NCBI RefSeq assembly: GCF_003363435.1
Contig: NZ_QRCT01000049.1
Coordinates: 124,001 to 188,000 of the forward strand
DNA: 64,000 bases
DNA from: Anaerosacchariphilus polymeriproducens
Lineage (GTDB): Bacteria; Bacillota; Clostridia; Lachnospirales; Lachnospiraceae
Direction: 5' to 3'
Shown here: positions 43,183 to 52,133 of the stretch, piece after piece
Layout: each line of letters starts with the position of its first letter
Position numbering within the stretch: position 1 is the first letter of the stretch
Position numbers and translations under genes: made by a program
The notes under the pieces: model-generated
Seen by the model: only the letters and a program-made list of their open reading frames with translations
Database searches by the model: none
Told to the model about the DNA's origin: nothing

Positions 43183-44409
43183 TCACTCTTCTTTTCGTCT
43201 TAAAATATCAAATTTATCAAGCTCCATACCCAAATCGACAAATAGTACTTGTTTTGGATGAGGTGCAGAATCCATTTGATTTCCATCCTCATCAAATATT
43301 GACTTTACTTGTGTAATTATATTGTCTCCATTTGGCTTCATCACTTCAATTTCTTCACCAACACAAAATTTATTTCTTTGTTCGATCTGGTATCTGCCAG
43401 ACTCCTCCCTATCTCCAATTATGCCCAAATAAGTATACTCTTTTACATAAGTATTATTATCATAAATCTGTGTATTTTCATCCGGTTTTCCATAAAAAAA
43501 GCCGGTTGTAAACTGTCTATAAGTACAATTTGATATCTGATCCAAGTACCAAGGCATATGTTGCTTATAAAGCATAGGATCTTCTAAAAAATCATCAATC
43601 GCTTTACGATAGGTTCTCGCTACAGTAGCAACGTATAACGCAGTTTTCATTCTTCCTTCTATTTTTAAACTGTCCACTCCTGCATCTATTAAATCCGGAA
43701 TATGTTCAATCATACACAGATCCTTCGAATTAAAAATATAAGTTCCTCGTTCATTCTCATAAACAGGCATATATTCTCCCGGTCTTGTTTCTTCCACGAT
43801 AGAATACTTCCAACGACAGGGATGGGTGCAGGCTCCCTTATTCGCATCTCTTCCCGTAAAATAATTACTCAGAAGACAACGTCCCGAATATGATATACAC
43901 ATGGCTCCATGTACAAAAGTCTCAATCTCCAAATCATTTGGAATATTATTACGTATTTTTTTAATTTCGTCAATTGATAGTTCTCTTGCCGAAACTACCC
44001 TTTTAGCACCTTGTTGATACCAAAACTGATATGTTCCATAATTTGTATTATTCGCTTGTGTACTAATATGAATCTCAATTTCCGGACAAATCTCTCTGGC
44101 AATCATAAATATGCCTGGATCAGATATAATTAATGCATCCGGTTTCACTACCTTTAATTCCTTAAAATAACCCCTGACCTCTTCCAAATCTTCATTGTGT
44201 GCCAGAATATTCGCAGTAACAAAAACTCTGACTTGATATTTATGGGCAAATTCTATCCCTTCCTTGATTTCCTTCATTGAAAAATTTTTAGCCTTTGCTC
44301 TTAAACCAAAAGCTTCACCGCCAATATAAACAGCATCAGCGCCAAAAATAACTGCTACCTTTAATACCTCAAGACTACTGGCTGGAATTAATAATTCTGG
44401 TTTTCTCAT
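43183..44409 (-). CDS. U32 family protein, TrhP-like tRNA U34 hydroxylation
   Basis: A 408-residue member of the U32 family. The signature ETFVHGAMCISYSGRCLLS (about residues 160-178) and further cysteines (GACTHPCRW) fit the iron-sulfur site. Long called a peptidase, the family includes TrhP (YegQ/YrrN-YrrO) that forms 5-hydroxyuridine at tRNA position 34 using prephenate. It overlaps the trmR-like stop (TAATG), and TrmR methylates that same 5-hydroxyuridine, so a shared tRNA pathway is likely. Bacillus uses two genes here; this window has one. Confidence 0.88.
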   Translation of the reverse strand: MRKPELLIPASSLEVLKVAVIFGADAVYIGGEAFGLRAKAKNFSMKEIKEGIEFAHKYQVRVFVTANILAHNEDLEEVRGYFKELKVVKPDALIISDPGIFMIAREICPEIEIHISTQANNTNYGTYQFWYQQGAKRVVSARELSIDEIKKIRNNIPNDLEIETFVHGAMCISYSGRCLLSNYFTGRDANKGACTHPCRWKYSIVEETRPGEYMPVYENERGTYIFNSKDLCMIEHIPDLIDAGVDSLKIEGRMKTALYVATVARTYRKAIDDFLEDPMLYKQHMPWYLDQISNCTYRQFTTGFFYGKPDENTQIYDNNTYVKEYTYLGIIGDREESGRYQIEQRNKFCVGEEIEVMKPNGDNIITQVKSIFDEDGNQMDSAPHPKQVLFVDLGMELDKFDILRRKEE

Positions 44410-45059
44410 TATTCTTCTCTCACTTTCGTACTAATTGTAACCCCGTCTCCTATCGGTAATATTGTCGTTACGAGTTGCTCATTATGAGTTAATTCATATA
44501 AATAATCCCTCATTCTGCTATGAATCGTACGATTTCTTCGTGTAACGGCATAACGAGACTGAATGACATCTCCATCCTGCATTACATTATCAGAGACTAA
44601 AACACCGGAAGGAGCCAATAGACGCATAATGTCTGGAAAGAAATTTAAATACTGTCCTTTTGCCGCATCCATAAAAATAAAATCAAATGATCCATTCAAA
44701 TTTTGTAAAATCTCTATTGCATCACCTTCTAAAAGGATAATATCATTTTCTTTTTCCGCCCTTTTAAAATTCTCTTTTGCGACTGGAATTCTCTTTTCAT
44801 ATTTTTCAATTGTAGTCACCTTACATCCGACCGGACTATATTCACTCATTAAAATAGTCGAGAAACCAATTGCTGTTCCGACTTCCAAAATATTCATTGG
44901 CTGCTTCAACGCAAGCAAAACTTTCAGAAGGCTTTGTGTTTCTTTTCTAATTATAGGCACATATGTATCCAGTGCCTCGTTCTCGATCTGATTTAATAAC
45001 TCAGTATTTCCTTGATCTAATGAATTCATATAAGTTATAAACCGCTGTTCTACAATCAC
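44409..45059 (-). CDS. trmR: tRNA 5-hydroxyuridine methyltransferase TrmR (YrrM), O-methyltransferase family
   Basis: A 216-residue class I SAM-dependent O-methyltransferase with NILEVGTAIGFSTILMSE as SAM-binding loop (about 55-72) and metal-binding FIFMDAAKGQY. The family-wide match would be catechol-type methyltransferase, but the neighbours (MltG-like upstream, U32 downstream) reproduce the Bacillus yrrL-yrrM-yrrN-yrrO order, where YrrM is TrmR. Start is GTG overlapping the previous TGA, with GAGGAG eight bases upstream. Confidence 0.88.
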   Translation of the reverse strand: MIVEQRFITYMNSLDQGNTELLNQIENEALDTYVPIIRKETQSLLKVLLALKQPMNILEVGTAIGFSTILMSEYSPVGCKVTTIEKYEKRIPVAKENFKRAEKENDIILLEGDAIEILQNLNGSFDFIFMDAAKGQYLNFFPDIMRLLAPSGVLVSDNVMQDGDVIQSRYAVTRRNRTIHSRMRDYLYELTHNEQLVTTILPIGDGVTISTKVREE

Positions 45060-45451
45060 CTTTTAATCTCCTCATCCAGAGTTTCTTCCACTATTCCAGT
45101 CAAAATCTTCATAATTTCTTTATTCGTCATAGAGTTTGTTAATGTATAAGTCCCGGATTTTAATTTATTTTCATACCTGTGCAGTCGTACCTGAAACATA
45201 AATAAAGCAGAGTCCCTAATTACATTTTCCTTTTCCAATTTCGCTGTAATATCTTTTAAAGACATTCCTGGTTTTATTTCCACCTGGATTTCCTTACCAG
45301 GTGGATTTGCAACAGGTTCCTCATTGAATACTCGATACCCAAACAGATAAGAATCAGCACAGTATTTATATACCAAAAAAACAACAAATATAGCTAATAA
45401 TATTTTAATCAATACTCGTGCTGTATGATAAAACGTTCTTTTCGTATTCAC
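45056..45451 (-). CDS. Small MltG-like membrane protein lacking the catalytic domain
   Basis: A 131-residue protein with one membrane helix (about 11-30) and an extracytoplasmic domain resembling the LysM-like N-terminal part of MltG/YceG (IKPGMSLKDITAKLEKENVI and LKSGTYTLTNSMTNKEIMKIL). The MltG catalytic lytic transglycosylase domain, which would add about 200 residues, is absent. The gene ends cleanly by overlap with trmR (GTGA), so it looks like a designed short gene rather than a broken one. GTG start with GAGGAGG upstream. Confidence 0.82.
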   Translation of the reverse strand: MNTKRTFYHTARVLIKILLAIFVVFLVYKYCADSYLFGYRVFNEEPVANPPGKEIQVEIKPGMSLKDITAKLEKENVIRDSALFMFQVRLHRYENKLKSGTYTLTNSMTNKEIMKILTGIVEETLDEEIKR

Positions 45452-45481
45452 AAAAAACCTCCTCTCCCCTTAGACCAGTTT

Positions 45482-45817
45482 TTATTCTACAAATTCTAAG
45501 TCAATTTCTAACGGTTCTATAATTGTACAGTTTATTTCCCTAATTATATTACATAATTCTAATTCTGCCTTTAAGTAATCTCCGATAATTCTATCTTGAA
45601 GACAGCTAGCAAATTCTTGCTCTAAATCATCCATCTCATCAAATAGCTCTAAATCACTAGTTTGCAATCGAAAATTTTTTGCCCGGAAATCATTTGCAAT
45701 CATAACTTTATCCGGATAATTTTCTATTTCCTTCTTTGCCTCAATAAAATGAATATATTCTTCCGTTTTTTGTATTTCTTTAACCAAATTATCTAAAATT
45801 TGACGAATTTGATTCAT
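45482..45817 (-). CDS. ylbF: YlbF/YmcA family protein
   Basis: A 111-residue all-helical protein of the YlbF/YmcA family. In Bacillus, YlbF, YmcA and YaaT form the Y-complex, a partner of RNase Y that steers mRNA maturation and affects sporulation, competence and biofilm formation. Here the gene directly follows RNase J, another RNA-decay enzyme. I cannot tell from sequence whether it corresponds to YlbF or YmcA. GGCGGTAAGT precedes the ATG, a weak ribosome site. Confidence 0.8.
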   Translation of the reverse strand: MNQIRQILDNLVKEIQKTEEYIHFIEAKKEIENYPDKVMIANDFRAKNFRLQTSDLELFDEMDDLEQEFASCLQDRIIGDYLKAELELCNIIREINCTIIEPLEIDLEFVE

Positions 45818-45826
45818 ACTTACCGC

Positions 45827-47491
45827 CTACACTTCCATTATTATCGGCAAAATCATAGGACGTCTTTTGGTCTTTTTCCATATGAATTCACTCAAAGAAT
45901 CTTTAACAGTACCCTTGATCCTTCCCCAATCGGATACCCCTTGTTCTAAACATCTGTCTAAAGAAGATTCTAATACATTTTTTGCTTCTTCCATTAATCC
46001 TTCCGCTTCTCTTACATATACAAAACCTCTAGATACAATATCCGGCCCTGCTAATACCTGATTGCTTCCTCTTTCTAATGTAAGAACAACAATCATGATT
46101 CCATCTTCTGCTAAATGTTGACGGTCACGTAATACAATATTTCCAACATCTCCAACACCTAAACCATCTACTAAAATTGCTCCATTTTTGACTTTACCTG
46201 TAACTTTCGCCTGATTCTCATCTAATTCAAATACATCTCCGGATGCTAAAATGAAAACATTTTCTTTCTCAATTCCAAGATCTTCGACCACCCTTTTTTG
46301 AGCGATTCTATGCTTATATTCACCATGAATTGGAATAGAGTATTTCGGTCGCACCAAAGAATATATCAATTTAATTTCTTCTCGGCAGGCATGCCCTGAA
46401 ACATGAGCATCTTGAAATATTACCTCTGCTCCCTTCATAGATAATTCGTTAATCACCTTGGAAACTGCTTTTTCATTTCCCGGAATAGGATTTGAACTAA
46501 ATATAACGGTGTCTCCCGGCTTAATTGACACCTTTTTGTGTATATCCAAGGCCATTCTAGATAATGCAGCCATGGACTCGCCCTGACTTCCCGTTGTTAT
46601 TAAAACTGTTTTTTCATCCGGATAATTTTTTAGCTGCTCAATATCAATTAATGTTTTATCCGGGATTTGGATATATCCTAATTCAGTAGCAATATTGATA
46701 ATATTTACCATACTTCTTCCCTCGACTACTACCTTCCTGTCGAAGCGATACGCAGAATTTATAATTTGCTGTACACGATCCACATTAGAAGCAAATGTCG
46801 CAATAATAATCCTGGTATTTTTATGTTCTGCAAATATATTATCAAAAGCTTTCCCTACCGTTTTTTCTGACATAGTGAATCCTGGTCTCTCAGCATTGGT
46901 ACTATCACACATTAATGCCAATACTCCTTTTTTCCCAATCTCTCCAAAACGTTGTAAATCAATTGCATCTCCAAATACAGGTGTATAATCCACCTTAAAA
47001 TCTCCTGTATGAACTACGATACCTACCGGTGAATAAATTGCCAAAGCAGAAGCATCTGCAATACTATGATTTGTTTTTATGAATTCAATTCTAAAACACC
47101 CTAAATTAATAGATTGTCCATGTTTCACTACTTTTCTTTTAATCTGCTTTAAGATATTATGTTCTTTCAATTTATGATCAATAATTCCTATTGTTAATTT
47201 AGTTGCGTAGATCGGTGCCGGTAATTCTTTTAAAACATAAGGCAGGGCACCAATATGATCCTCATGCCCATGTGTAATAATAAAGCCTTTTACTTTATCT
47301 CTATTTTCTTTCAAATACGTAATATCCGGAATCACCAAATCAATACCTAACATATCGTCTTCCGGAAATGACAGACCGCAGTCCACCACAATAATACTGT
47401 CTTCATATTCAAAGGCAGTAATGTTCATTCCAATTTGTTCAAGTCCTCCTAATGGAATGATTTTCAATTTTGAGTTGTTTGCTTTTTTCAA
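45827..47491 (-). CDS. rnj: Ribonuclease J
   Basis: A 554-residue metallo-beta-lactamase/beta-CASP ribonuclease. The zinc motif HGHEDHIGALPYVL (about 75) and later HTGDFK, and beta-CASP motifs (GSQGE, DAHVSGHA) are intact, with a C-terminal domain. RNase J combines endonuclease and 5'-3' exonuclease activities in RNA decay. The start is TTG with AAGGAGG upstream. A small hairpin lies in the leader (47514-47536). It is downstream of fur. Confidence 0.96.
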   Translation of the reverse strand: MKKANNSKLKIIPLGGLEQIGMNITAFEYEDSIIVVDCGLSFPEDDMLGIDLVIPDITYLKENRDKVKGFIITHGHEDHIGALPYVLKELPAPIYATKLTIGIIDHKLKEHNILKQIKRKVVKHGQSINLGCFRIEFIKTNHSIADASALAIYSPVGIVVHTGDFKVDYTPVFGDAIDLQRFGEIGKKGVLALMCDSTNAERPGFTMSEKTVGKAFDNIFAEHKNTRIIIATFASNVDRVQQIINSAYRFDRKVVVEGRSMVNIINIATELGYIQIPDKTLIDIEQLKNYPDEKTVLITTGSQGESMAALSRMALDIHKKVSIKPGDTVIFSSNPIPGNEKAVSKVINELSMKGAEVIFQDAHVSGHACREEIKLIYSLVRPKYSIPIHGEYKHRIAQKRVVEDLGIEKENVFILASGDVFELDENQAKVTGKVKNGAILVDGLGVGDVGNIVLRDRQHLAEDGIMIVVLTLERGSNQVLAGPDIVSRGFVYVREAEGLMEEAKNVLESSLDRCLEQGVSDWGRIKGTVKDSLSEFIWKKTKRRPMILPIIMEV

Positions 47492-47513
47492 AATATACCT
47501 CCTTAAATTTTGT

Positions 47514-47536
47514 CAACAAGTCTAAATTCCTTGTTG
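47514..47536 (-). other. Hairpin in the RNase J leader
   Basis: CAACAAG/CTTGTTG seven-pair stem with a nine-base loop between fur and rnj, about 22 bases before the rnj start. It could be a processing or weak attenuation site. There is no U-tract. Confidence 0.35.
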
Positions 47537-47559
47537 CTTATGTATTTTCCGCACATATT

Positions 47560-48003
47560 TTACAAACAATCTTTACAGTAACCATAGAATTTCACATCAT
47601 GATCTACTACTCGAAATGACGTTTTCTCTTCAATTTTCTCTTCGAGTTTCTCAAGCAAATCGTCTTCGAAAGATACTACTTTTCCACAAGAAAGACACAC
47701 TAAATGATGATGGTGATGTTTTTTACCACCTTCATCATTATGCCCAAATTCATAACGTACGTATCCATCTCCCAACTGAACGCTGTCAATTAGTTTCAAT
47801 TCTAATAGTAACTGAATTGTTCTATAAACTGTTGCTAAACCTATTTCAGGATAATCTATTTTAACTAGCTCATAGATCTCCTCCGCGGTCAAATGTTTGT
47901 CATCACAATCAGACAACACTTTTAAAATTGAAATTCTCTGTGTCGTCACCTTTAAACCTTTTTCTCTTAAAATTTGTTTAAATTTATCTTGATCCACTGA
48001 CAT
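47560..48003 (-). CDS. fur: Fur family metalloregulator
   Basis: A 147-residue Fur-family repressor with winged helix (about 10-85), the HHHHH metal-binding run (about 97-101) and the CLSCG/CKDC structural zinc cysteines. Fur members sense Fe(II), Zn(II), or peroxide (PerR). I cannot decide which; PerR and Fur need distinct ligand sets that are not distinguished reliably by eye. It follows yrzB by nine bases. Confidence 0.9.
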   Translation of the reverse strand: MSVDQDKFKQILREKGLKVTTQRISILKVLSDCDDKHLTAEEIYELVKIDYPEIGLATVYRTIQLLLELKLIDSVQLGDGYVRYEFGHNDEGGKKHHHHHLVCLSCGKVVSFEDDLLEKLEEKIEEKTSFRVVDHDVKFYGYCKDCL

Positions 48004-48012
48004 ACAATCACC

Positions 48013-48276
48013 TTATATACTTTCAAAAGAAATATCTTCTAAAATTTCATTAAATATAGCAGCGACTGCTTCTAATTCTTTTTCATCTTCAACAATCTCA
48101 TAGATTGCCTCTTGATCTTCCATACCTGATAGATCTTTTAAAATAAAAGCTTCTGCATCGCCATCCTCTTGATCTGTTACTAATATATAATCAATTCCAT
48201 TAATCCTTGTTTGTTCTAGTACAAAAAAATCAACTACATCTCCTGAATCAGTAAATGTAAATTTTATTTTATCCAT
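48013..48276 (-). CDS. yrzB: DUF1292 family protein YrzB
   Basis: An 87-residue acidic protein of the DUF1292 family (KFTFTDSGDVVDFFVLEQT, ITDQEDG-like VTDQEDGDAEAFIL). Homologues sit directly after ruvX in Bacillus and most Clostridia; function is unknown. AAGGAGAATAT precedes the ATG. Confidence 0.88.
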   Translation of the reverse strand: MDKIKFTFTDSGDVVDFFVLEQTRINGIDYILVTDQEDGDAEAFILKDLSGMEDQEAIYEIVEDEKELEAVAAIFNEILEDISFESI

Positions 48277-48321
48277 ATATTCTCCTTATTTCATAACCTA
48301 TATCAATATCCAAATATAAGT

Positions 48322-48753
48322 TTATTTCTCTTCATTCGATATAGAATCTAAAAAACCCTGCAAAATAAAAACAGCAGCAATCTGATCTACATACTGCTTC
48401 CTATTTTCAAAATGAATATTTCCTTCTATTAAAACTCTATCAGCCTCAACTGTGGTCAACCGTTCATCCCACAGTACAACCTCAAGACCAGTTCTTTTCT
48501 CAAGCATGCCTTTGAATTCCAATGCCTTTTCCGCTCTTTCCCCAATCGTATTATTCATATTTTTAGGAAAACCTAATACAATTTTACTTACTTCATATTC
48601 ATTAATTAATTGTTCAATTCGTGCTAATGTCTGCCTTAGCTTATTCTCTGATTTTCGCCAGACAGTCTCAACACTTTGGGCGGTCAACAAAAGAGAGTCA
48701 CTGATTGCAACACCAACTGTCTTCGAACCATAATCAAGCCCCATTATTCTCAT
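48322..48753 (-). CDS. ruvX: RuvX/YqgF-type RNase H-fold nuclease
   Basis: A 143-residue RNase H-fold protein. [16 protein letters not shown] and [11 protein letters not shown] are the conserved acidic motifs. YqgF homologues are implicated in 16S rRNA processing and in Holliday-junction resolution. The gene lies in the ireB-ruvX-yrzB trio, universally ordered in Firmicutes. GGAGG is only four bases from the first ATG. Confidence 0.93.
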   Translation of the reverse strand: MRIMGLDYGSKTVGVAISDSLLLTAQSVETVWRKSENKLRQTLARIEQLINEYEVSKIVLGFPKNMNNTIGERAEKALEFKGMLEKRTGLEVVLWDERLTTVEADRVLIEGNIHFENRKQYVDQIAAVFILQGFLDSISNEEK

Positions 48754-48763
48754 ATTTCCTCCA

Positions 48764-49027
48764 TTAATCCAAAAAATTGTTCTTAATATATTCTTTCAAC
48801 AATTCTTCCACCAATTCATCTCGTTCTGCCTTCATAATTAAACTCCGAGCATTATTATGACTGGTAATGTAAGTAGGATCACCCGACATTATATATCCAA
48901 CAATTTGACTTACAGGATCATAACCTTTTTCTTTCATTGCTTTATATACAACATCCAGTACTTCCTTTACTTTTAGTTCTGTATCCGTTTGTACTTTAAA
49001 ATATTGTGTATTATTTAAATCTTGCAT
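48764..49027 (-). CDS. ireB: IreB family protein (DUF965)
   Basis: An 87-residue protein of the IreB family ([35 protein letters not shown], quoted in part: [16 protein letters not shown]). In Enterococcus IreB is phosphorylated by the IreK kinase and affects cephalosporin resistance. It heads the ireB-ruvX-yrzB unit with its own promoter at 49060-49088. Confidence 0.93.
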   Translation of the reverse strand: MQDLNNTQYFKVQTDTELKVKEVLDVVYKAMKEKGYDPVSQIVGYIMSGDPTYITSHNNARSLIMKAERDELVEELLKEYIKNNFLD

Positions 49028-49059
49028 ATCATCACGCCCTTAACTATCTCAATACATTC

Positions 49060-49088
49060 ATTCTAATATAAAGACAAATAAAATTCAA
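49060..49088 (-). promoter_or_regulatory. Promoter of ireB-ruvX-yrzB(-fur-rnj)
   Basis: Minus strand: -35 TTGAAT (49083-49088) overlapping the mtaB stop, 17-base spacer, -10 TAGAAT (49060-49065). Predicted start near 49053, about 26 bases before the ireB ATG. Confidence 0.65.
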
Positions 49089-50401
49089 TGTATTTTTGTA
49101 AGAAGTATCATTTTATCTGTTAAAATTTTCTTAATTTTCCCTTTAATAATCTGATTTGAGTCCATTTCGTTTTCAAAATCTTCTACAGCTGCTTTAATAT
49201 ACTCCTTGGTATGACCCGTCTGATAAACGATACCATTAAGATTCAGTTCTTCTTCTATTAGAATCTCGGTTTCTTTTCCAATATATGATTCCATATATTC
49301 TTTGTTTAATTTCTTTTCTAGCCGTATTAGTTCATTACTTCTCCTGGTTTTTATATCTTCAGCAATATGATTAACCATTTCTGCTGCCTTCGTACCTTTT
49401 CTTTTGGAATATTTAAAAATATGCATTTCTGAAAAATGAACCTTTTCAAGAAATTCTTTTGTACTGTTGAATTCTTCTTCTGTTTCTCCAGGAAAGCCAA
49501 CAATTACGTCTGTAGTAATTCCAGGATTCTCAAAATATTTTCTTAGTATATTACAGCCTTCCAAATATTCATCGGTTGTATAATGACGATTCATTCTCTT
49601 TAGCGTTTCATCACATCCGCTCTGTAAAGACAAATGAAAATGTGGACAAATCTTCTCTAAGCTAGAAATACTTTCTACAAACTCTTCTGTTATGATCCTT
49701 GGTTCTAAAGAACCTAAACGAATGCGTTCTATACCTTCTATTTCATTCACTTTTATAATCAATTTTAAAAGATTTTCTTCTTCTAAATCTATTCCATAAG
49801 AACTCAAATGAATCCCCGTTAAGACTACTTCTTTATATCCATTCTCCACAAGCTTTCTGACTTCTTCTAAAACTTCTTCAGAATTTCTGCTTCTTACTCT
49901 GCCACGGGCATATGGTATGATACAATAGGAGCAGAACTGATTGCACCCGTCCTGAACTTTGATATAAGCTCTTGTATGCTCTGCAGTGCTTGAAATACTT
50001 AGCCCTTCATATTCATTTGTTGAGTTAATATCGATATACTCTATCTGTTCTTCTTTTGACTTCTCATAAGCTTCAATTATAGAAATTAGTTCACATTTTT
50101 TATTATTCCCAATTATTATATCAATAGCCAAATCTTTTTTTGCATCTTCCAAAGAGGTCTGGACATAACACCCGGTTGCAATTACGATACCTTCAGGGTT
50201 CTTTTTCTTTGCCTTATGAATCATCTGTCTGGATTTCCTGTCTGCCATGTTAGTGACAGAACATGTATTTATAATATAAACATCTGCTACCTCTGAAAAT
50301 GGGACAATCTCATATCCACCTTCTTTTAATAATTTTTGCATAGCATCTGTTTCATATGCATTAACTTTACATCCTAAATTGTGTAATGCTGCTTTTTTCA
50401 T
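49085..50401 (-). CDS. mtaB: tRNA (t6A37) methylthiotransferase MtaB
   Basis: A 438-residue radical-SAM methylthiotransferase. Domains: N-terminal MTTase with three cluster cysteines (LGCKVN, NTCSVTN, GCYVQT), radical SAM motif CNQFCSYC, and a C-terminal TRAM domain (about 375-438). It makes ms2t6A37. In Bacillus mtaB follows rsmE; here thiI, nifS-like and the plus-strand HPr-like genes intervene. Confidence 0.95.
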   Translation of the reverse strand: MKKAALHNLGCKVNAYETDAMQKLLKEGGYEIVPFSEVADVYIINTCSVTNMADRKSRQMIHKAKKKNPEGIVIATGCYVQTSLEDAKKDLAIDIIIGNNKKCELISIIEAYEKSKEEQIEYIDINSTNEYEGLSISSTAEHTRAYIKVQDGCNQFCSYCIIPYARGRVRSRNSEEVLEEVRKLVENGYKEVVLTGIHLSSYGIDLEEENLLKLIIKVNEIEGIERIRLGSLEPRIITEEFVESISSLEKICPHFHLSLQSGCDETLKRMNRHYTTDEYLEGCNILRKYFENPGITTDVIVGFPGETEEEFNSTKEFLEKVHFSEMHIFKYSKRKGTKAAEMVNHIAEDIKTRRSNELIRLEKKLNKEYMESYIGKETEILIEEELNLNGIVYQTGHTKEYIKAAVEDFENEMDSNQIIKGKIKKILTDKMILLTKIH

Positions 50402-50497
50402 ATTGTGGACCAGGCCTCCTTTATCCTAATTTATTTTCACTTCTTCACTTTTCATTCATATATTTATCAAGAATGGTATTATGTTCTAATTTCCCCA

Positions 50498-50526
50498 TTG
50501 ACTTTTACTTTTTTTCTAGTTAAGAT
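50498..50526 (+). promoter_or_regulatory. Promoter of the HPr-like gene
   Basis: Plus strand: -35 TTGACT (50498-50503), 17-base spacer, -10 TAAGAT (50521-50526). Predicted start near 50533 and leader about 60 bases. It is in the divergent region between mtaB and the HPr-like gene. Confidence 0.65.
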
Positions 50527-50593
50527 TATATTGTCACAATTATATTAGCAGGAATGTTTTTCCTCTATCATCAAAATAAGGGAGGTTTTCCAA

Positions 50594-50833
50594 ATGAAAA
50601 CAGTACAAATTTCTTTAAATTCTATTGATAAAGTCAAATCATTTGTTAATTGTATTACAAAATTTGATTATGATTTTGACCTTGTTTCAGGAAGATACGT
50701 AATTGATGCAAAATCTATTATGGGAATCTTTAGTTTGGATTTATCCAAGCCAATTGACTTAAATATACACGCAGACAAAGAACTCGATGCAGTTCTTGAA
50801 AGCTTAAAACCATATTTAATTGAAAACAATTGA
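50594..50833 (+). CDS. HPr-like protein with Ser46-type site but no His15
   Basis: A 79-residue protein with the HPr fold pattern. The regulatory serine loop is conserved (KSIMGIFSLDLSKPIDLNI vs KSIMGVMSL in HPr), but the phosphocarrier histidine loop (normally IHARPA) reads SIDKVKSF, with no histidine. It therefore cannot pass phosphate in the PTS; if HPr kinase acts on it, it may resemble the Bacillus regulator Crh, which also lost His15. AAGGGAGGTTTTCCAA precedes the ATG. It is the only plus-strand gene, with its own promoter and terminator. Confidence 0.85.
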   Translation: MKTVQISLNSIDKVKSFVNCITKFDYDFDLVSGRYVIDAKSIMGIFSLDLSKPIDLNIHADKELDAVLESLKPYLIENN

Positions 50834-50843
50834 TTTTATCTTA

Positions 50844-50882
50844 AAACGGGTTATTGCCTCATTTCATTGCAACAACCCGTTT
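50844..50882 (+). terminator. Bidirectional terminator between HPr-like gene and thiI
   Basis: A nine-pair stem AAACGGGTT/AACCCGTTT with an inner ATTG/CAA-type extension, then TTTTTCTTTT on the plus strand. It lies 10 bases past the HPr-like stop; read on the minus strand the same hairpin is just past the thiI stop with a poorer U-tract. Confidence 0.8.
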
Positions 50883-50891
50883 TTCTTTTAT

Positions 50892-52076
50892 CTAATCTGC
50901 TGTTACTACTATTTTTTCTGTGCTTTCAATCGCTATTCTTAACATATCTTCTATATTTTGTTCTAGTTTCCTTTCGGAACGTTTTATAACATTAATATTC
51001 GGTTTTGTCACTGGATGTTTTGCTACAAATATGGTACAGCAATCTTCATAAGGTAGAATCGATGTTTCAAAGGTATCAATTTTATTAGAGACATCTATAA
51101 TTTCCTGCTTATCAAATCCAATCAAAGGACGATATACAGGCATTGAACATACTTCATTCGTAGCTGCTAAACTTTGCATTGTCTGACTGGCTACTTGTCC
51201 AATACTCTCCCCGGTAACTAAACCTAACGATCCGCTTTCCTTGGCAAAATGTTCTGCAATCTTCATCATATAACGCCGCATAATGATTGTAAGCTCATCA
51301 TGGGGACAATTTTCATAAATGTACAACTGAATATCTGTAAAATTAACGACATTTAAATAAATAGGGCCTGTAAAACGAGCAACTTTTTTTGCCAAATCAA
51401 TTACTTTCTGCTTTGCTCTCTCACTCGTATAAGGTGGCGCATGAAAATAGGTTGCATCAATTTTCACTCCTCGTTTCGCAATCATATACCCTGCAACCGG
51501 ACTATCAATTCCTCCTGAAAGAAGAAGCATTGCTTTTCCGTTCGTCCCTACCGGCATTCCGCCCGGACCCGGTATCGTTTTGGAATAAATATAAATTTTA
51601 TTTCGTATTTCGATATTTAACAAAATATCAGGAGTATGCACATCAACCTTCATTTCTTCAAATGCTTCTAAGATTTTTCCACCCAGCCCTGCACTTACTT
51701 CCATGGAAGACATTGGGTAACTTTTTTTCGCACGTCTTGTATTGACTTTAAACGTTTTCTTTTTATCCGGATGAACTAAATCCAAATATGCCACTACATC
51801 TTTGGCCAGCTCATCGAACCCCTTATCTTCCACATGTACTACCGGGCAAATACCGACAATCCCAAAAACTCTCTGAAGACTTTCGATAACTTCATCATAA
51901 TCATATTCACTTAAAACTTCAATGTAAATTCTACCTTGTTCTTTGGTTACTTCAAATTCTCCATCTACAGACTTTAGTGCGTACTTTATTTGTCTTACAA
52001 GTGCATTTTCAAATAAATGTCTGTTTTTTCCTTTAATTCCAATTTCACCATATTTTATCAAAAAAGCTTTAAACAT
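50892..52076 (-). CDS. thiI: tRNA 4-thiouridine synthetase ThiI
   Basis: A 394-residue protein with an N-terminal ferredoxin-like/THUMP region (about 1-165) and a PP-loop ATPase domain with LLSGGIDSPVAGYM (about 182-195). It lacks the C-terminal rhodanese domain of the E. coli enzyme, as in Bacillus, where a dedicated cysteine desulfurase (NifZ) delivers sulfur. Exactly such a gene precedes it. Product is s4U8 in tRNA. Confidence 0.95.
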   Translation of the reverse strand: MFKAFLIKYGEIGIKGKNRHLFENALVRQIKYALKSVDGEFEVTKEQGRIYIEVLSEYDYDEVIESLQRVFGIVGICPVVHVEDKGFDELAKDVVAYLDLVHPDKKKTFKVNTRRAKKSYPMSSMEVSAGLGGKILEAFEEMKVDVHTPDILLNIEIRNKIYIYSKTIPGPGGMPVGTNGKAMLLLSGGIDSPVAGYMIAKRGVKIDATYFHAPPYTSERAKQKVIDLAKKVARFTGPIYLNVVNFTDIQLYIYENCPHDELTIIMRRYMMKIAEHFAKESGSLGLVTGESIGQVASQTMQSLAATNEVCSMPVYRPLIGFDKQEIIDVSNKIDTFETSILPYEDCCTIFVAKHPVTKPNINVIKRSERKLEQNIEDMLRIAIESTEKIVVTAD

Positions 52077-52133
52077 TATCTTTCCTCTTTCTTATATTCA
52101 ATCTTAACAAGTCAAAATGAACCTAGTATCGTT

